Source of the DNA: CAVXTF01 sp963701375 | Lineage (GTDB): Bacteria > Actinomycetota > Acidimicrobiia > Acidimicrobiales > CAVXTF01 | Length of the DNA stretch: 64,000 nucleotides | Direction of reading: 5' to 3' | Assembly (NCBI GenBank): GCA_963701375.1 | Contig: CAVOZT010000001.1 | Location: 496,001-560,000 of the forward strand | Shown here: positions 1-9,240 of the stretch, piece after piece | How positions within the stretch are numbered: position 1 is the first letter of the stretch | Layout: each line of letters starts with the position of its first letter | Position numbers and translations under genes: made by a program | Notes under the pieces: generated by a model | Seen by the model: only the letters and a program-made list of their open reading frames with translations | What the model was told of the DNA's origin: nothing | Database searches by the model: none

Positions 1-436
1 CCGGTACCGGGGGAGTCAGGTAAAAACCCGGGTCACGGGCCAGAGGCTGTTGATTTCGTCTCTGGTGGATTGGTTCGACAGCTGTCCGCTCACCTCCACC
101 CGAAAAAAGTTCACGCGAGCTGGTCCGTCTATTTCACTGAGTCATCGCGTCGTGTCGGATCATTGCCATTTGAGCGTAGGGGTGTGTCAGTTCCGTCTCA
201 TGGCTACGCGATCTACCTCCGCGGAGGCCGACGTGGCGCGTTTGGATCAGGGGTTCGCACATACCCCACGGGTGGGACACACATGGCTGTACGACGAAAC
301 GCTGGCACCTCGTTCTGTGCCGACCTTCTGGCTGAGGACCTTGCCAGGCTCGGATCAGGCGATGCGCTTCGTATACCGGCGAGGGAGCGAGGCGCTTCCG
401 TTCTCGCTGACGGCTCTTCCATCTGCCGCTCTTGGG
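1..436. other. Left edge, no gene assigned
   Basis: This stretch lies beyond the 3' end of the amidohydrolase. Several overlapping reading frames are open on both strands, as expected for GC-rich DNA, but none gives a protein I recognise and none has a convincing ribosome binding site. I see no tRNA-like cloverleaf and no transposon end. It may hold the remains of a gene cut by the window boundary. Confidence 0.4.
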
Positions 437-1615
437 CTACCGAACCCTAACTCCGGCTCGATATACGGCCTCGACGTTCCTTATCGCTGCAATATCAACG
501 AGGGGATTTCCACGGACAACGAGTAGATCCGCGTCGGCGCCGGCAGCTATCCGACCCTTCGAGCCTTGCAGCACGATGGCGCTAGCAGCCACCGAGGTCG
601 CAGACCGGAGAGCTTCCTCGGCAGTCATCCCGATCTCGACCACCAGTGCCTCGAGTGCATAGGGCAACACGTCGTGCGGCTTGCCGGGGGACACTCCGGC
701 GTCGCTGCCGGGAATCATCCTGGCACCCGCACCGCCACATCTGGCGGTGGTTGTCGAGGATGGCGGCCAGGCGCTGGGCGATAGCAGGGGGCGGGGCGGA
801 GGCGCCCGCGATCGCGCCGGGTGTCACGCTGACGACCACGCCCTGGGTGGCTATTCGATCCAGCATTGAGGGATCGGCATCGACTCCGCTAGAGGTCATG
901 AACGTGACATGCTCCAAAGTGTCGAAGCCGGCCTCCATCGCGTCGGCCACGGCTCTAGATCCGTGGACGTGAGCGGCGGTGGGCATACCCACACGGTGAG
1001 CCTCTTCGACCACGGCCCGCAGGGCGGCCAGATCGTATTGGGATTCAAAAGGCTGGCTGCCGGGGGTGATGTTGCCACCGCTCACCATGACTTTGACCAC
1101 GTCGCAGCCTCGCTCGGCCCGCTCCCGCAACCGCGGCCCGCAGCGCGGACTCGCCCTCCGCTTCACCGCCAAGGAAATGGCAGTGGCCACCGTTGGTCGT
1201 AATCGGCGGGCCGGCAGGCAACGATGTGCGGGAGGGCGGGTACCGGACCCCCCGCGCGTAGCGACAAAGACAGATAACCCCGGTCTCCCAGGTCGCGCAC
1301 GGTCGTTACACCTGCCCGCAGGGCTTGGGCGGCGGCGGAATGCATGTGCGACAAGAGAGCCTCGTCGTCAGCCCGCGCCAAGGGTTCCACCAGATCGGCC
1401 GTTGCGTGGAAGGCCAGATGCACGTCCGCGTCGATCAACCCGGGGAGCAGGCAGGCCTCTGTACCGAAGTCGACGAGCGTTGCCCCCTCGGGAGGCTGAG
1501 CCCCGCTTGTATCGACGTCCACGATCACACCGTCTTCAACGAGCACGCTGGTCGAACCGAGCGAGCGTTCACCGTCAAAAACGTGCCCGGCCCGCACGAC
1601 AACCAGTTCTCTCAC
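437..1615 (-). pseudogene. Metal-dependent amidohydrolase, three frameshifts
   Basis: Reconstructed, this is a roughly 390-residue amidohydrolase of the imidazolonepropionase/prolidase-like group, cytosolic enzymes that hydrolyse amide or imide bonds. Reading order on the minus strand: N-terminal beta-sandwich and GLIDADVHL (1163-1615); a bridge with GGHCHF (about 1130-1205); CDVVKVMVSGG with the carboxylated-Lys position, AAHVHG and DTLEHV (about 725-1130); then PGSDAGVSPG and the C-terminal sandwich ending near 437. Each join needs removal of one base, near 1205, 1130 and 725, so the three insertions together restore the frame. The usual HxH metal pair reads DVH, so one ligand position is Asp. 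As written the gene cannot give full-length protein. The exact substrate is unknown. Confidence 0.72.
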
Positions 1616-1678
1616 AAGACTAGAGAATAGGTGTCGCCGTTACGGGATGAGGGGCCTTCTGGGATGGGTCAATGGACG

Positions 1679-1707
1679 ACTGAACTCAACGCGAGCTCGA
1701 GTTCAGT
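1679..1707. promoter_or_regulatory. Perfect 9-bp inverted repeat in divergent intergenic region
   Basis: ACTGAACTC (1679-1687) and GAGTTCAGT (1699-1707) are exact inverse complements separated by 11 bases. The element sits between the divergent amidohydrolase (start 1615) and the secreted beta-propeller (start 1939), about 65 bases upstream of the former. Position and symmetry suit a regulator operator; a hairpin is possible but there is no T run. Nothing else was recognised in the rest of 1616-1938 except the ribosome binding site of the next gene. Confidence 0.4.
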
Positions 1708-1938
1708 GGTGAGACCAGAAGCGCGATGCGCGAACTAGTGAGGAGATCGGGGTTGGTCGTTCGCCAAGCAATCCGTGGCTCGCGGATCGCATTCGAGACA
1801 TGGCCCGCCATGCCTAACGATGACGACGTGGAGTGGCCATGACGACCGTCCGCTTCGGATCGTCGAGGCCAGTTCTGGGGCGCATCTCCCCCGTCTTGGT
1901 AACGTGGAGTCGGTTCACCGCCATTCTTGAAAGGGACA

Positions 1939-3084
1939 ATGATGCGTATGAGGTTCTTGTTCCGACGGGGTACCACTGTGCTTCTAGGCGCAGCGACAGC
2001 TGTTACTGGTTTGATGGCGCCAGCGGCCTCGGCTGTCACTGCATCCGGCAACCGTGGTGGTGGGTGGTCAGCATTTTCACAGATCCGAGCATCAACCAGC
2101 CATTCGAAATAGCCACAGGCCAAGACGGCGCGCTTTGGTTTACCAACACGGCCCAGAACAATTACTCGATCGGGAGGATTAGCACGAGCGGGGTCGTGAC
2201 GAACTTCATCGGTCCCAGTATCGACATACCAATAGGTATCACCTCCGGACCCGATGGGGCACTTTGGTTCGCCAATGCTGGCAACAACTCGATCGGTCGC
2301 ATCACCACCTCCGGTGTCCAACTACACCGGAGCCGGCATCGAGGAACCTACTTTCATCACCTCTGGACCCGACGGAGCACTTTGGTTCGCCAATGCTGGC
2401 AACAACTCGATCGGTCGCATCACCACCTCCAGTGTGGTGTCCAACTACACCGGTACCAGCATAGACAACCCCGGCGGGATCACCGCCGGGTCCGACGGGG
2501 CACTCTGGTTTACCAACCAGAACAACAACTCGATCGGGCGGATCACGACATCCGGCGTTGTAACCAACTACCCCGACCCTGGCATCGATGTTCCTGTTGG
2601 AATCACAAGCGGCCCTGACGGCGCTCTGTGGATCGCCAGTTCCGGCAACGACGTCATCGGACGGATCACGACGGCCGGTGTGATGTCCAACTACACCGGT
2701 ACCGGCATCTCCGGTCCATATGGAATTACGACAGGTCCCGATGGGGCACTCTGGTTTACCAACATGCTCAACAACACGATAGGGCGGATCACCTCTGTTC
2801 CTGTCATCTCGGTCTCGCCCGCATCAGGAGCACCCGACGCACACGTCACGGTGAGCGGAGAGGGGTATTCCCCCGGCGAGCAGGTGAAGGTTACTTACAA
2901 GACCGGTCTACAGAGCCCGCCTGTGGTCGCCATCTGCAACACCACCGCCAACCCGAACGGCACTTTCAGCTGTACGGGGAACATCCCCAGCAGGGTGACC
3001 GCCGGGGCCGATGGCGTTCACAAGATCAAAGCAAAAGGGGCGACCTCCTTTGTCACCGCCAAGACGACGTTCGCCCTTACCTGA
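1939..3084 (+). pseudogene. Secreted streptogramin-lyase-like beta-propeller, two frame changes
   Basis: The start ATG at 1939 follows AAAGGGACA. The first frame encodes a signal peptide with a hydrophobic core and an A-S-A type cleavage site. From about 2065 the protein continues in another frame, and from about 2318 it returns to the first. The mature part is built of about 41-residue blades carrying GPDGALWF and NSIGRITTSG motifs, as in virginiamycin B lyase-like (Vgb) and NHL propellers. The last roughly 85 residues form an Ig-like or adhesin-like domain (VTVSGEGYSPGEQVKV). The second join is a 5-base loss visible against the neighbouring repeat; with one base lost at the first join the total is six, so the frame recovers. 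Lyase activity is not implied, since secreted relatives are mostly of unknown role. Confidence 0.7.
2116..2795 (+). repeat. Tandem ~123-bp beta-propeller blade repeats
   Basis: At least five diverged copies of a roughly 123-base unit, each encoding one propeller blade with the core GPDGALWF followed by N-S-I-G-R-I-T. The copies around 2254-2330 and 2380-2460 are nearly identical at DNA level, which makes slippage or copy collapse here plausible and exposes the 5-base gap at about 2318. Confidence 0.75.
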
Positions 3085-3461
3085 AGGTGACGTCGGTAAC
3101 GACGACCAGGGACCCCGAATCCACGCAGCCGCGGGGAATCGTCAAGCGCTCCGCCGTAGCGAATGGCAGGGAGTCGTGTGCCGACACCGTGAGGCCGTGT
3201 TTTCGTTACGGCCTCTAACGAGTCGAGGCCCTATCGGGATCGTGCGCGGTCCGTGCGCGCCGCCATTTTCCTTCGCGACGTTGACGTCGTCGGTTCGAGT
3301 TCGATTACCTCTCACTTTTCAGAGGCAACTGTCCTCTCTAGAACCCCGACTCGACCGAGCGCACGTACCAAGGCCGGGCCAGACTGAGCGCAACACATCC
3401 GGCGAGCCGGAAAGGCACGTACCGTTGCTGCTATGCCGGGCTACCCGGCCCGGGCCACGCG
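3085..3461. other. Intergenic, no gene recognised
   Basis: The region lies between convergent genes. A GTTCGAGTTC stretch near 3293 resembles a T-loop, but the flanks do not pair into a tRNA. The open frames crossing it have no recognisable product or start signal. Confidence 0.35.
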
Positions 3462-3923
3462 TTATGGGACGGCTAGTGAACTCGCTAGCAGTTCGAGGGA
3501 GCTTTGCAGTTGGGCGAAGCGCCGCGGCCCCAAGATCTCTGCGATCCGCAGCTGGGCCGTCCCCGCCTCGGCGTAGATTGTCTGCTCGAGCCGACGCCCC
3601 TTCGAGGTAAGTCGGATAACGCGACCCCTTCCGTCGGCCGAATCGGGCACGCGGAAGAGGTACCCGTGTCGTTCCAGGTGCCCGAGCAGGTCGTTGACCG
3701 ACTGTTTCGTGATCCCCACCCGGTCCGCAAGCTGGCTTGGACGTAGTCCGTCGAGGCCCGGATAGCGCCAGAGCCCGACGTGCGCGGAGTTCAGATCGTC
3801 GTATCCCGCCGCAACCACGCCCGCATACAGCTGATCACGGACCCAGTGCCAAACGACACGAAGCATGGCGCCGATGTACGGGCTTCGCCGGCCGTTGGGG
3901 TGGTCGAAGGCATCGCTTGACAC
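3462..3923 (-). CDS. MarR family transcriptional regulator
   Basis: The 153-residue protein has the MarR layout: an N-terminal dimer helix, a winged helix with GLRPSQLADRVGITKQSV as recognition region (about residues 57-75), a wing carrying DSADGRGRVIRLTSKG, and a C-terminal dimer helix. GTG at 3923 is used as start; an ATG about 19 codons in is an alternative. It is divergent from the cupin and VOC genes, with a palindrome between them (3940-3954), so it probably represses that pair and itself in response to a small molecule. The ligand is unknown. Confidence 0.85.
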   Translation of the reverse strand: MSSDAFDHPNGRRSPYIGAMLRVVWHWVRDQLYAGVVAAGYDDLNSAHVGLWRYPGLDGLRPSQLADRVGITKQSVNDLLGHLERHGYLFRVPDSADGRGRVIRLTSKGRRLEQTIYAEAGTAQLRIAEILGPRRFAQLQSSLELLASSLAVP

Positions 3924-3939
3924 GGTCGTAAGGTTACCA

Positions 3940-3954
3940 TACGATCTAATCGTA
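3940..3954. promoter_or_regulatory. Putative MarR operator palindrome
   Basis: TACGAT-CTA-ATCGTA is a perfect 6-bp inverted repeat with a 3-base centre, 17 bases upstream of the MarR start and about 50 bases upstream of the cupin start. A weaker GTAA-GG-TTAC symmetry overlaps it upstream (3928-3937). The 15-base size and divergent placement match typical MarR-family autoregulatory sites. Confidence 0.6.
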
Positions 3955-4006
3955 AGGGTCCCTGACTACCGATCCGGGACAGGTTTTCAGCCAGGAGGTG
4001 GCCGAA

Positions 4007-4519
4007 GTGACGAAGGCAGTTGTTGACTCTCCCGAGAACCAACATGGGCCGGCGTGGTGGTTCCTCGACACCCTGGTCGTCGAGCACCGCTGCGCACCAG
4101 GCATGGACACCGTCGTGCTCGAGATGACCTTGCCGGTCGGTTCCGCGCCCCCGTTGCACGTGCACGACAACCTCGACGACACCTGGTACATCCTCGCGGG
4201 CCAAATGGTTGTGCGCTGCGGCGACGACGAGCTCATCGCCGGAGCCGGGTACTGGGTTTCCATGCCCCGCGGCGTGCCCCACACGTTCCGGGTGGTCGGT
4301 GACAGCGAGGCGCGGATCCTGCTCGTCCACGACAATTCGAGTTTCCGCGACTTCGTCCGCGATCTCAGCGTGCCGGCGACCGCGCATGCCGTTCCGAGCG
4401 CACCGGCATTCCCTCCGATGGATGAAATGGCGCGGATCGCCGCCTCGCACGACCTCAGGCCGATCGGCCCCCCCATGAGCGCCGAGGACAGCGACTCCAT
4501 CTTGGCGGCCGCGAGCTGA
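4007..4519 (+). CDS. Cupin domain protein
   Basis: A 170-residue single-cupin protein. Cupin motif 1 is visible as PLHVHDNLDDTWYILAG and motif 2 as MPRGVPHTFRV, supplying the His residues that usually bind a metal. The second GTG (4007) is chosen because AGGAGG at 3993-3998 lies 8 bases before it; the GTG at 3998 overlaps that site. It sits directly before a VOC protein and opposite a MarR regulator, so the three probably form one small-molecule responsive unit. Quercetinase-like dioxygenase, isomerase and binding roles are all possible. Confidence 0.8.
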   Translation: MTKAVVDSPENQHGPAWWFLDTLVVEHRCAPGMDTVVLEMTLPVGSAPPLHVHDNLDDTWYILAGQMVVRCGDDELIAGAGYWVSMPRGVPHTFRVVGDSEARILLVHDNSSFRDFVRDLSVPATAHAVPSAPAFPPMDEMARIAASHDLRPIGPPMSAEDSDSILAAAS

Positions 4520-4547
4520 CTGACCTTCGCGATCGAAGGAGATCAGT

Positions 4548-4964
4548 ATGCATGTGCAGGCTCTCGGTCACGTCGTGCTCAAGGTGCGGGACCTGGAGCG
4601 GTCCGAGATCTTCTACTCGGATATCTTGGGCATGCGAGTTGTATCGCGGATCTCGGACCCGCCTATGACGTTCTTCAGAATTGCGACCTCGGATAATCAT
4701 CACGACTTCGCCCTGATGGAGCTCAGTCCCCATGCAACAACAAAGTCGCCATCAGACCAAAACGCGATCGGTTTGGCGCATGTGGCCTTCAAGATCGGTC
4801 GTTCGGTCGAGGAGTTCCACCACGCACGGAGCGTGCTCGATGCCTCAGGGACACGGTGCCTCTACGAGGCCGACAGAGCCTTTGCCAAGAGCGTGCACGT
4901 CCTCGATCCAGACGGGAACGAGGTCGAGTTATACGTCGAGACCATCGGACACTCGGAAAGCTGA
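4548..4964 (+). CDS. VOC (glyoxalase/bleomycin-resistance fold) protein
   Basis: The 138-residue protein has the paired beta-alpha-beta-beta-beta modules of the vicinal oxygen chelate fold: ALGHVVLKVRDLERSEIFY at the start of module 1, IGLAHVAFKI opening module 2, and VLDPDGNEVELY at the end, where the Glu is a usual metal ligand. An AAGGAG site lies 7-8 bases before ATG. It follows the cupin gene by 28 bases and is likely co-transcribed. Dioxygenase, glyoxalase-like or resistance functions cannot be separated by sequence reading alone. Confidence 0.82.
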   Translation: MHVQALGHVVLKVRDLERSEIFYSDILGMRVVSRISDPPMTFFRIATSDNHHDFALMELSPHATTKSPSDQNAIGLAHVAFKIGRSVEEFHHARSVLDASGTRCLYEADRAFAKSVHVLDPDGNEVELYVETIGHSES

Positions 4965-5432
4965 CCAAAACTCACTGGTTCACGGGATCCCGTCACCGAG
5001 TTGGTGCGGTTTGGCACCAACAACTGACCGCCGATGCCGCGTTCTCGCTAGCTCCTGAACAGAGTCATCGACGCGTGCTCCGTCGTCGGGTGTCACAGGA
5101 CGCACGATAAACAGTGGGAGATCTTGGTGACGTGGACCAGAGACCTAGATGAACGGCGAGCGAACCCCATATTCGTGATGTCAGCCGGACCAATTATCCG
5201 TTCTGCTGCTTTATGAAGCCGAGTCCGAGTCTCTTCAACTCTCTTCCTGAGAAGGATCTCGCCCTCGGTTTCGAAGGCATGCTCCCAAGGGTTCGCGGCG
5301 GGCGCGCTCGCGACCGTACGCAGGTCGGATTGTAGATCGGCGTAGCGTGTTCGCATCTGCGCGGCAATAGGGGTCAGGCGGCAATAGGAGACAGCTGGGA
5401 CCGCTAGGTATCGGCACGTCCCGATCGGTTTG
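4965..5432. other. Intergenic, possibly decayed coding sequence
   Basis: Between the VOC gene and the convergent cyclase. One minus-strand frame contains a charged helical stretch (about 5160-5300), but it lacks a start signal and resembles nothing I recognise. No terminator with a T run is visible. Confidence 0.3.
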
Positions 5433-6762
5433 TCATCCTCCAACGGCGAACAACCTCCACTCGTCGGGCACACCCTTGAGGACGTGAGTGCCGCGTTCGT
5501 ATAAGGAAATCCTCGATCCCACGATGAGTCCCTTGACAGTCTCGGAGACCAGTACCTCCCCCGGGGCCGCAAGCGCCGCTATCCGGGCAGCAATATGGAC
5601 AGCCAGTCCTCCAAGGTCTTCACCCCGCACTTCACACTCGCCGGTGTGCAACCCCACGCGCAGTTCGATGCCTAGCCGGGTGGTGGCTTCGGCAATGGCC
5701 CGAGCGCATCGGATCGCTCGGGCAGGGCCGTCGAAGCAGGCCACGAACCCGTCGCCAGTGGTGTTGATCTCTTTGCCACGGAACCGACGGAGTTGGTCAC
5801 GCACTGTGTGATCATGAGCGTCGAGAAGACTCCGCCAAATTCTGGTCACCGAGCGTTGCCGCGCGTTCGGTCGATCCTACGATGTCGGTGAATAACAGGG
5901 TCGTGAGGACGCGATCGACCTCAACCTCCGGTCGCTCGCCGGTCAAGAACTCGATGACCTGTGCGATCGTCTCGTCGTCAGGCGGACCCAGGTCGCCCCC
6001 CGGCAGCTCGACGAAGGTCGCCCCGGTGATGTGCTCGGCTAGGTATCGGCCGTGATCGATCGAAAGGAACGGGCTGTCTGCGACCTGGAGGACAAGCGTC
6101 GGGGCTTGTATGAGTGGTAGCGCCTGGCGAACGTCAACATTATGGAAGAAGTAGTCGTACTGGGCGGCCAGGGTGCGAGGTGTGGTTGAAGCTCGCTGCA
6201 TCATCGCCCCCCAGCGATTCCACTTTGCATCGTCGGCCCGACTCGGGTTCAGCAGATGAACCAGCTCCTCGGTTCCCCACATCGTCGCCAACATCTCAAC
6301 GAGCGAGTCGGCAGTCGCAGGTGACACGCCGATGGGGTAGTCGTCGGCTTCCAGGTACCGAGCCGTAGTGTTGCGGAGAACGAGAGCGCTCACACGCTTA
6401 GGGTGCATGGCGGCATAGAGGACGGCGATCGGTCCCGTGTCCAGGGTGGCGAATATCGCTGTTCGATTCGATCCGACTGCGTCGAGGACGGCGGTTATGT
6501 CTTCGGTCAACTCCTCCCATGTCGGCATAGCGTTGAGAGCAACCGGGTCCGACGCGCCGGTGCCACGGCGATCAAAGAGAACGGCCTTAGTGCATGAGGC
6601 CATCTGGGTGAACGCGCGAGCACTCGATTCCTCGGTCCAAAAGAAGTCGATATGACCTCCGAGCCCGTAGCACAAGAGGAGATCGAGTGGGCCGTCGCCG
6701 ACGACCTGATAAGCAACATCGGCGCCCGCGACGGCAACATATCGGGTCTTGGGTGCTTCCAT
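5433..6762 (-). pseudogene. Alpha/beta-hydrolase-class III nucleotide cyclase fusion, one frameshift
   Basis: Reconstructed length is about 443 residues. Residues 1-270 form an alpha/beta-hydrolase fold; the C-terminal part is a class III cyclase catalytic domain with TTLLFTDIVGST (first metal Asp), GKEINTTGDGF (base-selecting Lys and second metal Asp) and VGLHTGE. The architecture matches the mycobacterial Rv1900c (LipJ) type, which makes cAMP. One extra base near 5843 separates LFTDIVGST from the rest of the cyclase domain; removing it gives LGDQIWRSLLDAHD. The hydrolase nucleophile elbow reads FATLDTGP around residues 104-111, so the usual Ser appears replaced by Leu and this head is probably a non-enzymatic sensor. 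Unless the frameshift is a sequence error, cyclase activity is lost. Confidence 0.78.
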
Positions 6763-7340
6763 AGCGGTAGACAGTCTGGTGCAAGGATTCAGCGCTGTCG
6801 CCGGGGCGTGCCCGACAGCGTGTGCCTGGTTACCCAGCGGTACCAGGCTCCTAGAAATGTCCCCGATGTGCTACTCGCTGGCGGGCAACATCGCGAGCGC
6901 GATGGCTCGATGCAACGGCTCGGCACAGCCCAGAACGCCGAGCCGAGGGTCTCCCAACCCTTCCGGCTTTGCGATGCTGGCGGCGCCGGATTCGGCGTTC
7001 GGCGGTTTGTCAGTGGTCTAGAAGGCGCGCCCGAATATCGGAATTGCATTTCACGGAAGTGTCGGTAGGGTGGTCGTCGTTGCCAGTTCCGCACCCGAGG
7101 ACGCCAGCCAAGATCCCCCGGTCACGCACCAGTTGCGTGGATTTCTTCCCGAATCTCACGGTTCGAGAGTGTCCGCTCAACTCCACTTCGACCTGGTTGC
7201 AAGTGGGGGTTTCCCGCCTCTCTCCGAACGGAGGATGTTGACGGTTTGCTGGCGGTAGAGAAAGGGTATAGGGCGAGGTTTCGCCTCGCCTCGCGGCGGG
7301 TAACTTCCTGAACGCACAGAACGATTCGAAGGGGGATTCG
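6763..7340. other. Intergenic with a 5' leader hairpin
   Basis: A 578-base divergent region between the cyclase and the secreted protein. GGCGAGG (7272-7278) and CCTCGCC (7284-7290) form a perfect 7-bp stem with a TTTCG loop, about 50 bases before the secreted-protein start, so it may be part of its mRNA leader. Open frames in 6789-7300 are not recognisable. Confidence 0.4.
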
Positions 7341-8288
7341 ATGATGGTTCGATTGCGTTGGGCTCGTGTAAGTGTCGCGGTCGTGGCCTTGGTCTGTGCG
7401 CTCACCGCCATCGGAGCGAGTGGCGTGGTCCCGCCGGCGGGAGCCGCTCCGGCCGCGCCGGCATGCACGTTCAAGGGCATCGGGCTGCCGCTTGTTTTGT
7501 CCGCATCTGCTGGAGAGAAGATCGCCATTCATTGCACCGGGCTCTCTCCGGTGCATCCATACTTGGTTATGGAGGTGAGCCTGCTGCTCGGAATTGACCC
7601 TAAGGCGACACCCCTCCTTAGTGGGAACATCACCTCGCTTTCGGGGCTCATGGCCTTGCTCGCCGCCCTTCCTGAGATCAATCCGCTGGCGCTCGCCTTC
7701 CCGTTGACGGACCTTTCCGGCAATCTCAAATACACCTACACGCTTCCCACGTCCCAGGCCCCAGATCCCAAGGCCACGTGTCCGCCATCCCAGGCCGAGC
7801 TCAACATGGGGTTGATCGGTTGCGCGCTCGCGATGATCGACCTCACCACGTTCAAAGTGGTCGGCGCCGGTAGCGCCCTGGTCAACTACAAAGGTGAGCC
7901 GCTGATTCCACCCAGTCCCACCCTGGCCCTCTCGGCCAAGACGGCAACGCCGAGCCAGGTTGTGAATGTGAGCGACGCCCCCGGCGCCACCACCTACTGG
8001 TGGTTGTCAACCGTCACTGGCTTGCAGGGCCTGCTCGGCGGTGCCCCCGCCCCACCGGTGGTGACGGTCAGCCTGAAGAGCAGCACCAACCCTCCGACGA
8101 CCGCGGCCAACGACATCACGGTCACCCCGGCTGTCTACAACTACCCGGTGCTGACCCCGCCCAAGATCTCCGGCGGATTCACCGTGCCAGCCATCAGTGG
8201 TAATGAGAAAGTGACCGTGACCTACACGGCGCCATTGCTGGGCGAAACCTTCTACAACATTGCCTCCGCCCGGCTCAATGTCACATAG
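7341..8288 (+). CDS. Secreted protein of unknown function
   Basis: The 315-residue product has a clear signal peptide (basic start, hydrophobic core ALVCALTAIGASG, cleavage near AGAAPAA). The mature part contains a Cys-containing N-terminal beta-rich domain (ACTFKGIG, then HCTGLSP), a hydrophobic Leu/Ala-rich stretch, and a proline-rich C-terminal beta domain beginning near PPSPTLALSAKTATPSQVVNV. GAAGGGGGA lies just before the start. It stands alone between other transcription units. No family was recognised; a cell-surface or extracellular role is inferred only from the signal peptide. Confidence 0.72.
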   Translation: MMVRLRWARVSVAVVALVCALTAIGASGVVPPAGAAPAAPACTFKGIGLPLVLSASAGEKIAIHCTGLSPVHPYLVMEVSLLLGIDPKATPLLSGNITSLSGLMALLAALPEINPLALAFPLTDLSGNLKYTYTLPTSQAPDPKATCPPSQAELNMGLIGCALAMIDLTTFKVVGAGSALVNYKGEPLIPPSPTLALSAKTATPSQVVNVSDAPGATTYWWLSTVTGLQGLLGGAPAPPVVTVSLKSSTNPPTTAANDITVTPAVYNYPVLTPPKISGGFTVPAISGNEKVTVTYTAPLLGETFYNIASARLNVT

Positions 8289-8852
8289 CCGACGTACGAT
8301 CGCCATTCTTTCCTCTCCTGCCGAGGATCCCTTGATCAGGTCATGTCGAGACTTGGCGAAATTCCAGAGTCTCAACCCCAAGCATTTCTACCAGGGCTAG
8401 TAGCCCGTACACCGCTGACCGATCCTGAAGCGAGCCCATGAGCACAGCTTCACCGCGCCGTACCTCCGACAGCATCGTCGGAAACGCGGGAAAGAGCTGT
8501 AGCTCCGAGCCTCAGCTCGACCATGTGTGGGAGGCTCGGGGTGATCGGACCTCCGGTGCGGAACAAGCCTCCACGGGATCCACCCCAGGGTGCCTGCGAC
8601 GATTGATGCGTCATACCGTTCAGGAACGACCTTCGAATCGTCCGTCAGATGGATGCCCTCAAGATCCGGACCGGTAACGCACACCGCTGAGCTATTGCCG
8701 GCATACGTAAGCCCGTCTGAATGTGCGAGTGCCGCAGCAGAGGTCGCAAAACGAGAGTTAGTGGCCCGCGCCAACACGAACGTATTGATCGCCTCCACGT
8801 CCTCGCGCTGAGCGACACTCCAACGGCACGAGGTCGCCGGAGCACTTATGGG
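8289..8852. other. Intergenic, degraded
   Basis: No intact gene. A minus-strand frame at 8590-8798 encodes a plausible but unrecognised stretch (SAAALAHSDGLTYAGN and following) without a start site, perhaps a remnant of the same decay that affects the next two genes. Confidence 0.3.
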
Positions 8853-9240
8853 TTACTCGCCCAGCAGGACAGCTCCCTGCAGCCAATCGAGAAGGAGCGC
8901 GTTGAGCCGATTTGGTGAGTCGAGCGGGATCCAGTGGCTGGCGCCACTCGGTACCAGTTGAGCGACGCCGCGAGAGCGCCGGGCTGCGACAGATCTTGCT
9001 CGTAACGTTCCTGGTCGCCGGCACCACGGAGGAAGCGCCGCAGCCAGGCCCAATCGTCGTAGGCAAGGGTGGCCTCCGCAACACCTTCGAATTGAAAGAA
9101 GAGCTGGTACCAAGCCATCTCATCCTGCCGAAGAGACTTCGGGACACTGGGGTGACCAACCGACAGGACGACCAATTTTTCGACACGGCGCGGATGCGCG
9201 ATGGCCGTGCCCCAGGCGACGGCCGCCCCCAGTCATGTCC
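8853..9240 (-). pseudogene. Alpha/beta-hydrolase remnant (epoxide-hydrolase-like)
   Basis: Only fragments of an alpha/beta-hydrolase remain. Reading leftward: the nucleophile elbow GHDWG (9226-9240), AVAWGTAIAHPRRVEKL, VVLSVGHPSVP, a cap region with WYQLFFQFEGVAEATL and LNWYR, then directly GASHWIPLDSP and LNALLLDWLQ. The start of the protein is missing upstream of GHDWG, and roughly 50-60 residues expected between LNWYR and the catalytic-His motif ASHWIP are gone. A one-base loss in the G run after GHDWG also shifts the frame. This is true decay, not a single error. The neighbouring HxlR remnant begins exactly where the hydrolase ends. Confidence 0.7.

Noticed and set aside
2116..2795. Regularly spaced repeats as a CRISPR-like array
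   Set aside because: They are about 123 bases, tandem without unique spacers, and encode propeller blades.
3285..3320. T-loop-like GTTCGAGTTC suggesting a tRNA
   Set aside because: Flanking bases do not form a T-stem or acceptor stem, and no D-arm or anticodon arm is present at the right distance.
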